Shown here: piece by piece, positions 22,554 through 30,933 of the stretch
Numbering within the stretch: the first letter of the stretch is position 1
Layout of the letters: each line of letters begins with the position of its first letter
NCBI GenBank assembly: GCA_019635485.1
Contig: JAHBZL010000037.1
Location: 1 to 52,821, forward strand
Direction of reading: 5' to 3'
Source of the DNA: Piscinibacter sp.
GTDB taxonomy: Bacteria > Pseudomonadota > Gammaproteobacteria > Burkholderiales > Burkholderiaceae_C
Length of the DNA stretch: 52,821 bases
Notes under the pieces: generated by a model
What the model saw: the letters and a program-made list of their open reading frames with translations, nothing else
The model's database searches: none
What the model was told of the DNA's origin: nothing
Translations under genes and position numbers: made by a program

Positions 22554-25481
22554 ATGACGATCGACCTGACCCGCTACAACCGCGCCGGCCTGGCCCGCGT
22601 GCAGTACGTCGATGCCAATGCGGCCGTGCTGCTGGAGCGGCTGCGCGCCGGCCTGGCCGCGCAGTTCCCGGACTGGGCTGCGGCGCAGGCCGACACCACG
22701 CACGACGCCGATCCGGCGGCGCGCAACCAGCGCCTCGTCGCGCAGTACGAGGCCTCGCCCGAGGACATGCTGTGGCAGCTCACGCGCAGCTTCGCGCGCG
22801 CCGGCCATGTGCTCGCCGCGACGCTGGACGCCTATGCCAACGAAGGCTGGATCGGCACCGCTACGCAATGGGACAACGTGCGCCGCCTGGTCGCGATGCT
22901 CGACTACGCGCCGCACCCGGCCGCCTCGGCCTACGCGCCGGTGGCGCTGCACTTCAAGCCCGGGCAGGACGGCCGCATCGAGCCCGGCCTGCAACTGCGC
23001 CACGCACCGGCCGACGGCAGCGCGCCGCTGGTGTTCGAGACGCTCGAGCCGGTCGACGGCCGCGCGGCGCTGAACGAACTTCGCCCGGCCGGGCACGACC
23101 GCAATCCGCAGGTCCTGACCGGCACGCGCCTCGTGCTCGAGGGCCGGCACGAGAAGCTGCGCCAGGGCGAGCCGATCGTGCTCGAGGACGAACGCGACGG
23201 CACGGCCAGCGCGCACCTGCTGCGCGCCGTGAGCGTCGGCACCGACCGCACCGAGCTGCAGTTCGCGCCGCCGCTCACGCATGCCCGCGCGCAGGCGCTC
23301 GGCTGGCTGCGTGTGCATGCACAGCCCAAGGAACGCCTGGCCGTGCGCGGCCCGGCCACCGAAGGCGCGACGATCGACCGCGCGCTGCAGCTCGCCACGC
23401 CGACCGAGGGGCTCGCACCCGGCGACATCGTCGTCATCGGCCGCCCGGGCGCGAAGCCGGTGTACCGGCGCCTGCGCGAGGTCGATGCGGCGGCGCGCCG
23501 GCTCGTGTTCCATGAGCCGGTGGGTCCGCTGGACCTGCTGCGTGCCTCCGTCGCGCGCCCGGTGATCGTGCCGATCTCGCGCCGCGAGGCCGAGCGCGAG
23601 GTGGACGGCGACACGCGGCTGCGTTTCCTGCGCGTGGCCGGCGACTGGTCGCGCCTGCTCGGCCTGTGGCTGGCCGACCTGCGCCAGGCCGGCGGCCGCG
23701 AGGTGCTGCCGATGTACGAATGCACGCGCGCCGAGTACACGCCGGTCAAGGGCGGCAGCAGCCCGGACCCGCGCGAGGGCTACACCATCCTCGGCCTGGC
23801 CTGGGATGCCGCGGAGGACGGCGTCGACGGCAGCACCGCGCTTCAGCTGGTCAACCCGCAGAACCTGCTCGCCCCGCCGCCGGGTGCCGGGCCGTGGCGG
23901 CCCGACACCTTCCTGCAGCAGGGCAGCGGCGGTGCGCCGATCGAGCCGCTGGTGGGCGCGCCGCCCAAGCACCTGCGTGCCGGCGACTGGGCCGTGCTCG
24001 TGAACGGCACGCGGCTGGCCTGCGCGAAGCTGCGCAGCGTCGCGATCGACGAGTCGGCCGGCGAGGCACGCTACACCGGCGAGGCCGGCTGGGCCGAGCC
24101 GCCCGAAGGTCCGTCGCAGCCCTTCTTCCTCGCGCCGACGCGGCTGCACGGCCCGTTCGCGCTGGTCGGGCGGGCGCGCGGCTGGAACGTCAACGCCACG
24201 CCGCTCGCCGGCCAGACCCGGCTGGCGCTGGCCGACTGGCCGGACGGCCTGCGCCAGGGCCTGCCGGTGATCGCCGCGAACGAGCGGCGCGCGCTGCGCA
24301 CGGTGATCGACACGCTGCTGCCGGCCACGCGCGAGATCCTGCTGCGCGACCCGCTGCCGCGTGCCAGCACGGCGGCCAACCTGCGCCTGCTCGGCAACGT
24401 CGTGCTCGCCGGCCATGGCGCGACGCGGCCCGAGAAGGTGCTCGGCAGCGGCGACGCGACGCGGCGTCGCCAGCAGTTCCTGCTCGAGGCCGGCGACGTC
24501 AGCTTCGTGGCCGACGCGACCATGCCGGCCGGCGTGCGCGCGGACGTGCAGGTGCGCGTCGGCGACGAACGCTGGACGCAGGTCGGCAACCTGGCCGATT
24601 CGCCGCCCACCGCGGCGCACTACCAGGTGCGCGCGCAGGAGGACGGCCGTCTCGCGATCCAGTTCGGCGACGGCGCGAACGGCCGCCGCCTGCCGACCGG
24701 CGCGAACAACCTGCGCGTGGTCTGGCGGCAAGGCGTGGGCGTGGCGGGCAACCTGCCGCCGGGTTCGCTCGCCGCGCTGGTCAAGCCGCACCCGCGCGTG
24801 GCGCAGGTCGAGCAGCCGATCGCCAGCGCCGGTGGCAGCGCGCGCGAGGGCGTGGGGGCGATCCGCACGCATGCGGCGGCCTCGCTGCTGACACTCGAAC
24901 GCGCGGTCTCGCTGGAGGACTTCGCGAGCCTGCTGCGCTCGCACGCCGCGGTGGCGCAGGCGCGTGCCTTCGCGCCGGCGACCGGGCTGGCGCGGCGCGA
25001 CCGGGTGGCGATCCACGTCGTGCCGGCCGGCGGCGCGCAGCTCACGCCGGAACTGGCCGCCGAACTGCGCGCCTACGCGGCCAGCCACGGCGCGCCGAAC
25101 GTCGAGGTCGAGGTGCACGAGTACGTGGCGCTGCCGGTCGCGCTGGACATCACCGTGCGCGTGCGGCTCGACGCCTTCGAGCCCGACCTCGTCGCCGCGC
25201 AGGTGCGCGCCGCGCTGATCGGCGCCTTCGGCATCGAGCGCCGCGGGCTGGGCCAGGTGCTGTACCGCGGCGAGGTCTTCGCGGTGGTGGAGCGCGTCAC
25301 CGGGGTCGAGAACAGCAGCTGCTCGATCGTCGTCGACGCGGCGGTCGAGGCCGCCGCGCGCCGCGTGGCGCGCGACCCCGGCGGCGAGGTGCTGGCCGTC
25401 GTGCCGCACGCGCAGCAGTGTGCACACCTGCCGCTGCACGACCCGGTCATCGGCGTCACCGTGGAGGCCTTCACGCTGTGA
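22554..25481 (+). CDS. Large baseplate assembly protein J (Pvc11/Afp11-like)
   Basis: A 975-residue protein. The N terminus has DLTRYNRAGLARVQYVDANAAVLLERL (4-30). Other recognisable parts are VALHFKPGQDGRIEPGLQLR near 130-149, SRVHL-like beta insertions in the middle, and a J-type C-terminal domain: QLAIQFGDGANGRRLPTG-like sequence near 698-715, RAVSLEDFASLLRSH near 783-797 and VALDITVRVRLDAFEPD near 862-878, ending in LPLHDPVIGVTVEAFTL. It is the main wedge scaffold surrounding the hub. The downstream gpI gene starts with GTG overlapping its stop codon. The length is typical for eCIS 'putative baseplate assembly protein' entries. Confidence 0.92.
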   Translation: MTIDLTRYNRAGLARVQYVDANAAVLLERLRAGLAAQFPDWAAAQADTTHDADPAARNQRLVAQYEASPEDMLWQLTRSFARAGHVLAATLDAYANEGWIGTATQWDNVRRLVAMLDYAPHPAASAYAPVALHFKPGQDGRIEPGLQLRHAPADGSAPLVFETLEPVDGRAALNELRPAGHDRNPQVLTGTRLVLEGRHEKLRQGEPIVLEDERDGTASAHLLRAVSVGTDRTELQFAPPLTHARAQALGWLRVHAQPKERLAVRGPATEGATIDRALQLATPTEGLAPGDIVVIGRPGAKPVYRRLREVDAAARRLVFHEPVGPLDLLRASVARPVIVPISRREAEREVDGDTRLRFLRVAGDWSRLLGLWLADLRQAGGREVLPMYECTRAEYTPVKGGSSPDPREGYTILGLAWDAAEDGVDGSTALQLVNPQNLLAPPPGAGPWRPDTFLQQGSGGAPIEPLVGAPPKHLRAGDWAVLVNGTRLACAKLRSVAIDESAGEARYTGEAGWAEPPEGPSQPFFLAPTRLHGPFALVGRARGWNVNATPLAGQTRLALADWPDGLRQGLPVIAANERRALRTVIDTLLPATREILLRDPLPRASTAANLRLLGNVVLAGHGATRPEKVLGSGDATRRRQQFLLEAGDVSFVADATMPAGVRADVQVRVGDERWTQVGNLADSPPTAAHYQVRAQEDGRLAIQFGDGANGRRLPTGANNLRVVWRQGVGVAGNLPPGSLAALVKPHPRVAQVEQPIASAGGSAREGVGAIRTHAAASLLTLERAVSLEDFASLLRSHAAVAQARAFAPATGLARRDRVAIHVVPAGGAQLTPELAAELRAYAASHGAPNVEVEVHEYVALPVALDITVRVRLDAFEPDLVAAQVRAALIGAFGIERRGLGQVLYRGEVFAVVERVTGVENSSCSIVVDAAVEAAARRVARDPGGEVLAVVPHAQQCAHLPLHDPVIGVTVEAFTL

Positions 25482-27481
25482 AGACGATCGACTTCGCCGC
25501 GCTGATGCACCGCCACCTGCCGGAGGTCTGGCGCGACCGCGACAACGCACGCCTGTCCGACAGCGGTGCCTTCGAACCCGGCGACCTGCAGCGCCTGCTG
25601 ATGGTGTACGGCGAGACGCTGGATGCGCTGTACCGCACGCTGCGGCAGCGCTACTACGACGGCTTTCCGGACTTCGACGGCCGGGGCCCCGACGACGAGG
25701 GCCTGCGGCCGGGCTGCCAGCCCTGGGTGCTGCCCTACCTCGCGCAGCTGCTCGACGTGGTGCCGATCTCGCCGCTGGACAGCGGGCGCCGCGCCGAGGT
25801 CAGCGAAGCGATCGCCTGGCGACAGCGCAAGGGCACGCCGGACGTCGCCGAGCGCATCGCCGAGCAGGTGGCCGGCCTCGAGGCCGAGCTGTTCGAAGGC
25901 TGGCGGCGCGTCGCCGTCGCAGTGCGTCCCGGCTTCGCGGCGCTGCCCGCGGCCAGCTTCGGCGAGGCCGAGCTGCGCCTCGCCGGCAGCGCGCCGGACG
26001 CCTCGGCCTGGCTCGGCCCGGCGCGCGCACGGCATGCCGGGTTGCCGAACGGCAGCGTTGACCTGCGCTTCGCGTCGCGGGCGATGCGCAACGACGGCAG
26101 CGACCCGACCGTTCAGACCACACGCTACCCGCACATCGAGCTGAGCCCGGCGCTGCCGCCCGAGGAGGCCGAGGCGGAGCGCCTGCGCGTGCGCACTGAG
26201 GGCCTGCGCTGGCGGCAGGCGAACCGGCATGGCGTGCCGTGTTTCCCGGGCAGCTACCAGGACCCGAGCGTGCGCACCGTCGACCTGCGCCAGCCCGACT
26301 GGCGCCGCGGCCACGCCCATCCGCGCCGCGTGGTGCTGCATGCGGCGCCGTTCGAAGGTTTCTGCCCGCCGTACGCGACCGCCGCTGCCTGGGCCGGCGT
26401 CGACAGCGTGCTGCAACTCGCGCCGCTGCTGCCCGCGGCGCTGCCGCTGCAGCTGCTGTCGGCCGACGGCGTGGTGTCGCTGCGGCCGCTGTCGCCATCG
26501 CAGCGTGTCTGGGTGACCGGCGACATCGTGCTGGCCGGCGCGCGGAACTGGCGCTTCGAGGACCTCGACCTCGACGGCATGCCCGAAGCCCCGGCCGGCC
26601 ATGTCGAGCTGCTGCGCTGCCAGCGGCGCGACCTGCTCGGCGACGACTTCGCCGGCAGCGCCCGCCAGGTGCCCTGGGCCGACATCGCCGCCGCGGTGCA
26701 GGCCCTGCCGGCCCTGACGGCGGGCCATCCGGTCGAGCTGCTGCTGCAGGGTGATGCCGTCACGCTGCGGCGACGGCGGCCCGAAGTGCCGGCGCGCCTG
26801 ACCGGCCAGGCGCACCTGACGCTGAACCGCGCCTGGCGCTTCGAGGACCTGTGGCTGGACGGCGAGCTGAAGGTCTCGGCCGGCCGCGTCAGCCTCGAAC
26901 GCTGCGCGGTGCGGCGCGCCCACACGCACCCGATCGACATCCGCCGCGCGGTGCTCGCGGCGCGCTCCTGCCTGTTCGGCGAGCTGCTCGTGCCGCGCAG
27001 CCGCGCCGACCTGGAGTACGTGACGGTGCTCGGCCGCAGCGTCTCCGAGGTGCTGTACGCGAGCGATTGCATCTTCATGCAGTTCCCGCGCAAGGACCTG
27101 ATCGACCTGCCGCCGGACGTGCCCGAAGCCGGCTGCATCCGCTACTCGCGCCTGCCCACGCTGACCGACATGCCGGCCTGGATGGCCGACGGCGTGGTCT
27201 CCGAGCTGCGCGTCGCGCTGGCCACCTGCAGCGCCGCGACGCCGGTGTTCGCGGCCGACGACTTCGGCCGGCCCGGCAGCGGCGTGCTGCACCCGGCCAG
27301 TGTCGCCGCGCTGCGCTTCGGCGCCGAGGACGGCGGCGAGATGGGCGCCTTCCACGAACTGCGCCACACGCTGCGCGAGCAGGCCGTGCTCGACAAGCTG
27401 GCCGGCTACCTGCCGCTGGGCATCGAGGCCGTGCTGGCACCGGACGACACGCTTGCCTGCGCGCCGCCGGCCAGCCGCTGA
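25478..27481 (+). CDS. Baseplate protein gpI with long beta-rich C terminus
   Basis: A 667-residue protein starting at GTG 25478, inside the stop of the J gene. Residues 1-135 match phage tail protein I: HRHLPEVWRDRDNARLSDSG, LDALYRTLRQRYYDGFPDF, LPYLAQLLDVVPISPL and AWRQRKGTPDVAERIAEQVAG. The rest has HVELSP, PRRVVLHAAPFEGFCPPY and a run of short strands with WRFEDL repeated at about residues 357 and 456, suggesting a parallel beta-helix. It would link the baseplate to the fibre, which is encoded next. Confidence 0.85.
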   Translation: MKTIDFAALMHRHLPEVWRDRDNARLSDSGAFEPGDLQRLLMVYGETLDALYRTLRQRYYDGFPDFDGRGPDDEGLRPGCQPWVLPYLAQLLDVVPISPLDSGRRAEVSEAIAWRQRKGTPDVAERIAEQVAGLEAELFEGWRRVAVAVRPGFAALPAASFGEAELRLAGSAPDASAWLGPARARHAGLPNGSVDLRFASRAMRNDGSDPTVQTTRYPHIELSPALPPEEAEAERLRVRTEGLRWRQANRHGVPCFPGSYQDPSVRTVDLRQPDWRRGHAHPRRVVLHAAPFEGFCPPYATAAAWAGVDSVLQLAPLLPAALPLQLLSADGVVSLRPLSPSQRVWVTGDIVLAGARNWRFEDLDLDGMPEAPAGHVELLRCQRRDLLGDDFAGSARQVPWADIAAAVQALPALTAGHPVELLLQGDAVTLRRRRPEVPARLTGQAHLTLNRAWRFEDLWLDGELKVSAGRVSLERCAVRRAHTHPIDIRRAVLAARSCLFGELLVPRSRADLEYVTVLGRSVSEVLYASDCIFMQFPRKDLIDLPPDVPEAGCIRYSRLPTLTDMPAWMADGVVSELRVALATCSAATPVFAADDFGRPGSGVLHPASVAALRFGAEDGGEMGAFHELRHTLREQAVLDKLAGYLPLGIEAVLAPDDTLACAPPASR

Positions 27482-27495
27482 ACCGAAAGTCCGCC

Positions 27496-30400
27496 ATGAA
27501 GACCCAGATCTCCCGAGACAGCTTCCGGCCCGCCGCGAACTACGCCGGCGTCTACCTGCAGCAGGGTCGGATGATCGTCGACGCCGACTGGAACGAGGCC
27601 ACCGCGATCGCCAACGCCCGGCTCGAGGCGGCGCTGCGCGATGCCGTGGCCTCCGGCGCGCCGCGTCTGGGCGGCCTGGCGATCGTGCCGGCCGGCAGCG
27701 GCGTCGCGATCCGGCCCGGCGCTCTTTACGTGGAAGGCGTGCCGGCGCGCCTGGCCGGCACGGCCGACATCACGCTGCTGGGCCAGCCCGACTACGCCCA
27801 TGCGCCGGCGCTGCCCGGCGGCGGCAACTTCCGCCTCTACGCCGATGTCTGGGAGCGCTGCATCACCGGCATCGAGGACGACGGGCTGCTCGACGCCGGC
27901 CTGCACGGGGCGGATACCGCGACGCGCACGCGCACGCTGCTGCAGGTGAAGTGGTGTGCCGACGGCATCGACCCGGCCGACCCGGCGCAGAACCCGCCGC
28001 TGGGCAATGCGGCGCTGGCGCTGCAGCTGCGCCAGATCGCGGTCGACGCGAGCGACCCGTGCAACCCCTGCGCCGCCGAGCTCGAAGTCGACGAACCGGT
28101 CGGCAACTACCTGTTCCGCGTCGAGGTGCACGACGTCTTCACCGGGACCGACGGCCACCCGCACCTGTGGCTCAAGTGGTCGCGCGACAACGGCGCCGAG
28201 GCCTACACGCCGGAGACCTTCCCGGCCGGCTTCGACCAGGGCGACTGGGTCTGGGAGTACTTCGACAGCGACAGCGAGAACCTGCTCGGCCACCATTTCC
28301 CGGCCGGCCAGGCCCGCCGGCGCGGCGTGCTGGTGGAGAGCTTCGACGCCTCGCGCCCGGCCGGCACGCCGGGCCGCTTCGTGCGCCAGTGGGACGGCTT
28401 CGCCGAGATCGACCTGAGCAGCCACACGCTGCTGCAGGGCGCCGACCGCGGCGTCACGCTGTCCGCCGGGCTCGGCGCGGATGCGCACGGCGCGTTCCGC
28501 TTCGGCGCACGCCCGAACGCGGTCAGCCTGAACCTTGAGCTGTTCCGGCTCGAGCTGGTGATCGTCGGCACGACCTTCGTCGCCGGCGACTACTGGCAGG
28601 TGCCGGTGCGCCAGGCCACCGACGCGAGCGGCGACTGGCTGCTCGGCAGCGCCAGCACCGGCGAGCCGCCGCGCGGCCCGCGCCACCACTACCTGCCGCT
28701 GGCGCGCGTCAGCGGCGGCGTGTTGACGCCGCCCGCCGACGTGGCGCAGGCCGACGCCGAGTCGCGGCGCTTCCACTTCCCGCCGCTGACCGACCTGCGC
28801 GCCGCCGACATCGGCTTCACGCCGACCTGCGCCGGCCTGTACGGCAGCGCGCCGAACGTGCAGGCCGCGCTGGATGCGCTGTGCAGCATCGGCGCCGAGG
28901 ACATCGCCTACACGCCCGCCACCTGCGCCGCCGTGCCGTCGGTGCGCAGCCTGCTGGGCACGGTGCCCGGTTATCCGGACGTCGACGGCGACGGCCGCGC
29001 GACCGTCAAGGACCAGCTGGATGCGCTGCTGTGCCACCTGAACGCCGCCCGCCTGCCGTACGACGGCAGCACGAGCCTGGCGCGCTGGCGCGACGTGCTG
29101 GAGAACCCGGCCGGCGCCGCCCCGACGACGGCGCAGCAGGCCATCGACGTGCTGCTGAACCAGTTCGACAGCAGCGACCTGCGCCACACGCTGAACGGCT
29201 GCGTCGGCAATGCCGACATGCCGCGCACGGTGAGCGAACTGCTCGCCCTGGGCACCGGGGAACAGCCGCTGTCGACGCTGCTGAACCGCCTGTTCTGCGA
29301 GCTCAACGCCACCCACCTGCCGCTGCGCAAGGGCACGCTGGCCTGTGCCGACCTGCGCACGGACGCGTCGGTGCTGACGGTGCAGGACGCGCTCGACAAG
29401 CTGTGCGAGAGCGCCGGCGACGGCTGCGAGGTCAGCGTCGCGCCGGGCCAGCTCGAGTCGCGCCTGCGCGAGTTCCAGGCCAGCACGCTGCGCGACCTCT
29501 CGCTGTGCCTGCTGCCCGGCGCGCACAACATCGCCGCGGCGCTGCAGATCGGCGGCAAGCGCGCGCTGCGCATCCGCGGCGTGGCGCCCAACGCCTGCGT
29601 GATCGTGGTCGACAACCTGCTCGTCGAGCTGGGCGCCGAGGAGATCGTGCTCGAGGGCCTGTTCGTGCGCGCGTCGCGCGCCGCGCAGCTGCAGCTGAAC
29701 TCGGCGCGCGCCAGCGTCTCGCGCTGCAACCTGCAGCGCAGCGGCAGCGTGGAGGGCGAGCGGCCGTTCGTGCGTGTCGGCACGCGCACGCAGATGTGCC
29801 AGCTCGCGTGGCGCGACAACTTCATGATCGACACCTGGACCCGCACGACGCCGATCGGCAACGTGCTGACCGATGCGGCGACGCTCGGCAACGTGACGCT
29901 GGCGGAGCAGTTCCGCGGCATCCTCGACGACCCGTCGCTGTTCAACGACCCGGAGCGTTTCGACCGGCAGGTCGGCGGCGTGCTCGACACGCTGGAGAGC
30001 CTGCCGGTCGAGCAGCGCGTCGCGGTGGCGGATGCCATCCAGCGCAGCGTGCTGGGCGGCGCCTCCGCGCCCGTCAAGCGGGTGGCGGCGAAGACCGCGG
30101 TGAAGGGCGCGGTGAAGGGCGCCGCGAAGGCCGCGCCGAAGGCGGCCGCGAAGACCACCCGCGCCGTCGCGTCGAAGAAGGCGGCCGCGGCGGCCACTGC
30201 GCCGGGCCAGGCGATCGGCCGGGCCACGGTCTCGATCGACCGCCTCGGCGGCAACCTGCTGCAGAAGGACGGCACCAGCAACGTCGTGCTGCGCGACGAG
30301 TTGCTGCGCGCCGCGGTGCAACGCGACGCGCTGCAGGAGGCGATCGTCGGCGGGCTGCTCGCGGTCGTCACCGAGACCGGCAACAACATCGCGCTGGCAA

Positions 30401-30933
30401 TCAGCTCCAACGACAGCGAGGTCACGCTGGCCGACAACCGCGTCTTCGGCGAGGTGCTGCTGATGAACCAGCTCGAGCGCGCCGGCACCGGCGTGCCCGC
30501 CGCGCAGGTCGGCGTGGACCCGGAGCTGGCGACGCTGAACCGCGTGGACGGAGATGTCGGATTCATCGTGGGCGGGCGCTTCGTCTGCCGCGGCAACCGC
30601 ATCCTGCGGCTGCGCTGCCTGGTGCCGCAGGCCCAGGTCACCAGCGGCCGACTGGCGGGCAACGTGCGTTGCTTCGCGCAGGCGGTGCTGGACGGCAACC
30701 AGCTCGTCGGCTACGGCCACTCGCTGGCCGCGCGTGCGCTGCAGGTGAACGGCAACGACTTCGACAACGGCAACCCGGGCCGGCCGCGGCCGACCTCGCG
30801 CTTCTTCTGCGCGCGCACCACCTTCGCCGGCAACAGCGCGAGCTTCGCCGACGAGTTCACGCCGACCTTCATCAGTGCCGAGCCGAACGGCGTGGCGGCG
30901 ACGCTGTTCCTGGTTCGCCGCTTCCCGTCATGA
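27496..30933 (+). CDS. Giant DUF6519-type fibre-like protein
   Basis: A 1145-residue protein. The N terminus QISRDSFRPAANYAGVYLQ and QGRMIVDADWNE (4-35) mark the DUF6519 domain found in phage-tail-like loci. Residues about 430-650 hold degenerate repeats around V-x-x-AL-D-x-LC (NVQAALDALC, TVQDALDKLC) with Cys and LNA-x-LP copies. An EF-hand-like loop DVDGDGRATVKD lies at 495-506. Residues about 650-830 look like a beta-helix. Residues about 859-905 form a Lys/Ala-rich histone-H1-like segment, followed by a second beta-helix region to the end. It probably forms a fibre or large baseplate appendage; target binding is inference. It overlaps the next gene by 4 bp (ATGA). Confidence 0.8.
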   Translation: MKTQISRDSFRPAANYAGVYLQQGRMIVDADWNEATAIANARLEAALRDAVASGAPRLGGLAIVPAGSGVAIRPGALYVEGVPARLAGTADITLLGQPDYAHAPALPGGGNFRLYADVWERCITGIEDDGLLDAGLHGADTATRTRTLLQVKWCADGIDPADPAQNPPLGNAALALQLRQIAVDASDPCNPCAAELEVDEPVGNYLFRVEVHDVFTGTDGHPHLWLKWSRDNGAEAYTPETFPAGFDQGDWVWEYFDSDSENLLGHHFPAGQARRRGVLVESFDASRPAGTPGRFVRQWDGFAEIDLSSHTLLQGADRGVTLSAGLGADAHGAFRFGARPNAVSLNLELFRLELVIVGTTFVAGDYWQVPVRQATDASGDWLLGSASTGEPPRGPRHHYLPLARVSGGVLTPPADVAQADAESRRFHFPPLTDLRAADIGFTPTCAGLYGSAPNVQAALDALCSIGAEDIAYTPATCAAVPSVRSLLGTVPGYPDVDGDGRATVKDQLDALLCHLNAARLPYDGSTSLARWRDVLENPAGAAPTTAQQAIDVLLNQFDSSDLRHTLNGCVGNADMPRTVSELLALGTGEQPLSTLLNRLFCELNATHLPLRKGTLACADLRTDASVLTVQDALDKLCESAGDGCEVSVAPGQLESRLREFQASTLRDLSLCLLPGAHNIAAALQIGGKRALRIRGVAPNACVIVVDNLLVELGAEEIVLEGLFVRASRAAQLQLNSARASVSRCNLQRSGSVEGERPFVRVGTRTQMCQLAWRDNFMIDTWTRTTPIGNVLTDAATLGNVTLAEQFRGILDDPSLFNDPERFDRQVGGVLDTLESLPVEQRVAVADAIQRSVLGGASAPVKRVAAKTAVKGAVKGAAKAAPKAAAKTTRAVASKKAAAAATAPGQAIGRATVSIDRLGGNLLQKDGTSNVVLRDELLRAAVQRDALQEAIVGGLLAVVTETGNNIALAISSNDSEVTLADNRVFGEVLLMNQLERAGTGVPAAQVGVDPELATLNRVDGDVGFIVGGRFVCRGNRILRLRCLVPQAQVTSGRLAGNVRCFAQAVLDGNQLVGYGHSLAARALQVNGNDFDNGNPGRPRPTSRFFCARTTFAGNSASFADEFTPTFISAEPNGVAATLFLVRRFPS

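Noticed and set aside
21276-25550. A 1424-codon minus-strand frame opposite the baseplate genes
   Set aside because: Same reason: composition of a GC-rich antisense shadow and no family match, while the plus strand has clear baseplate genes.
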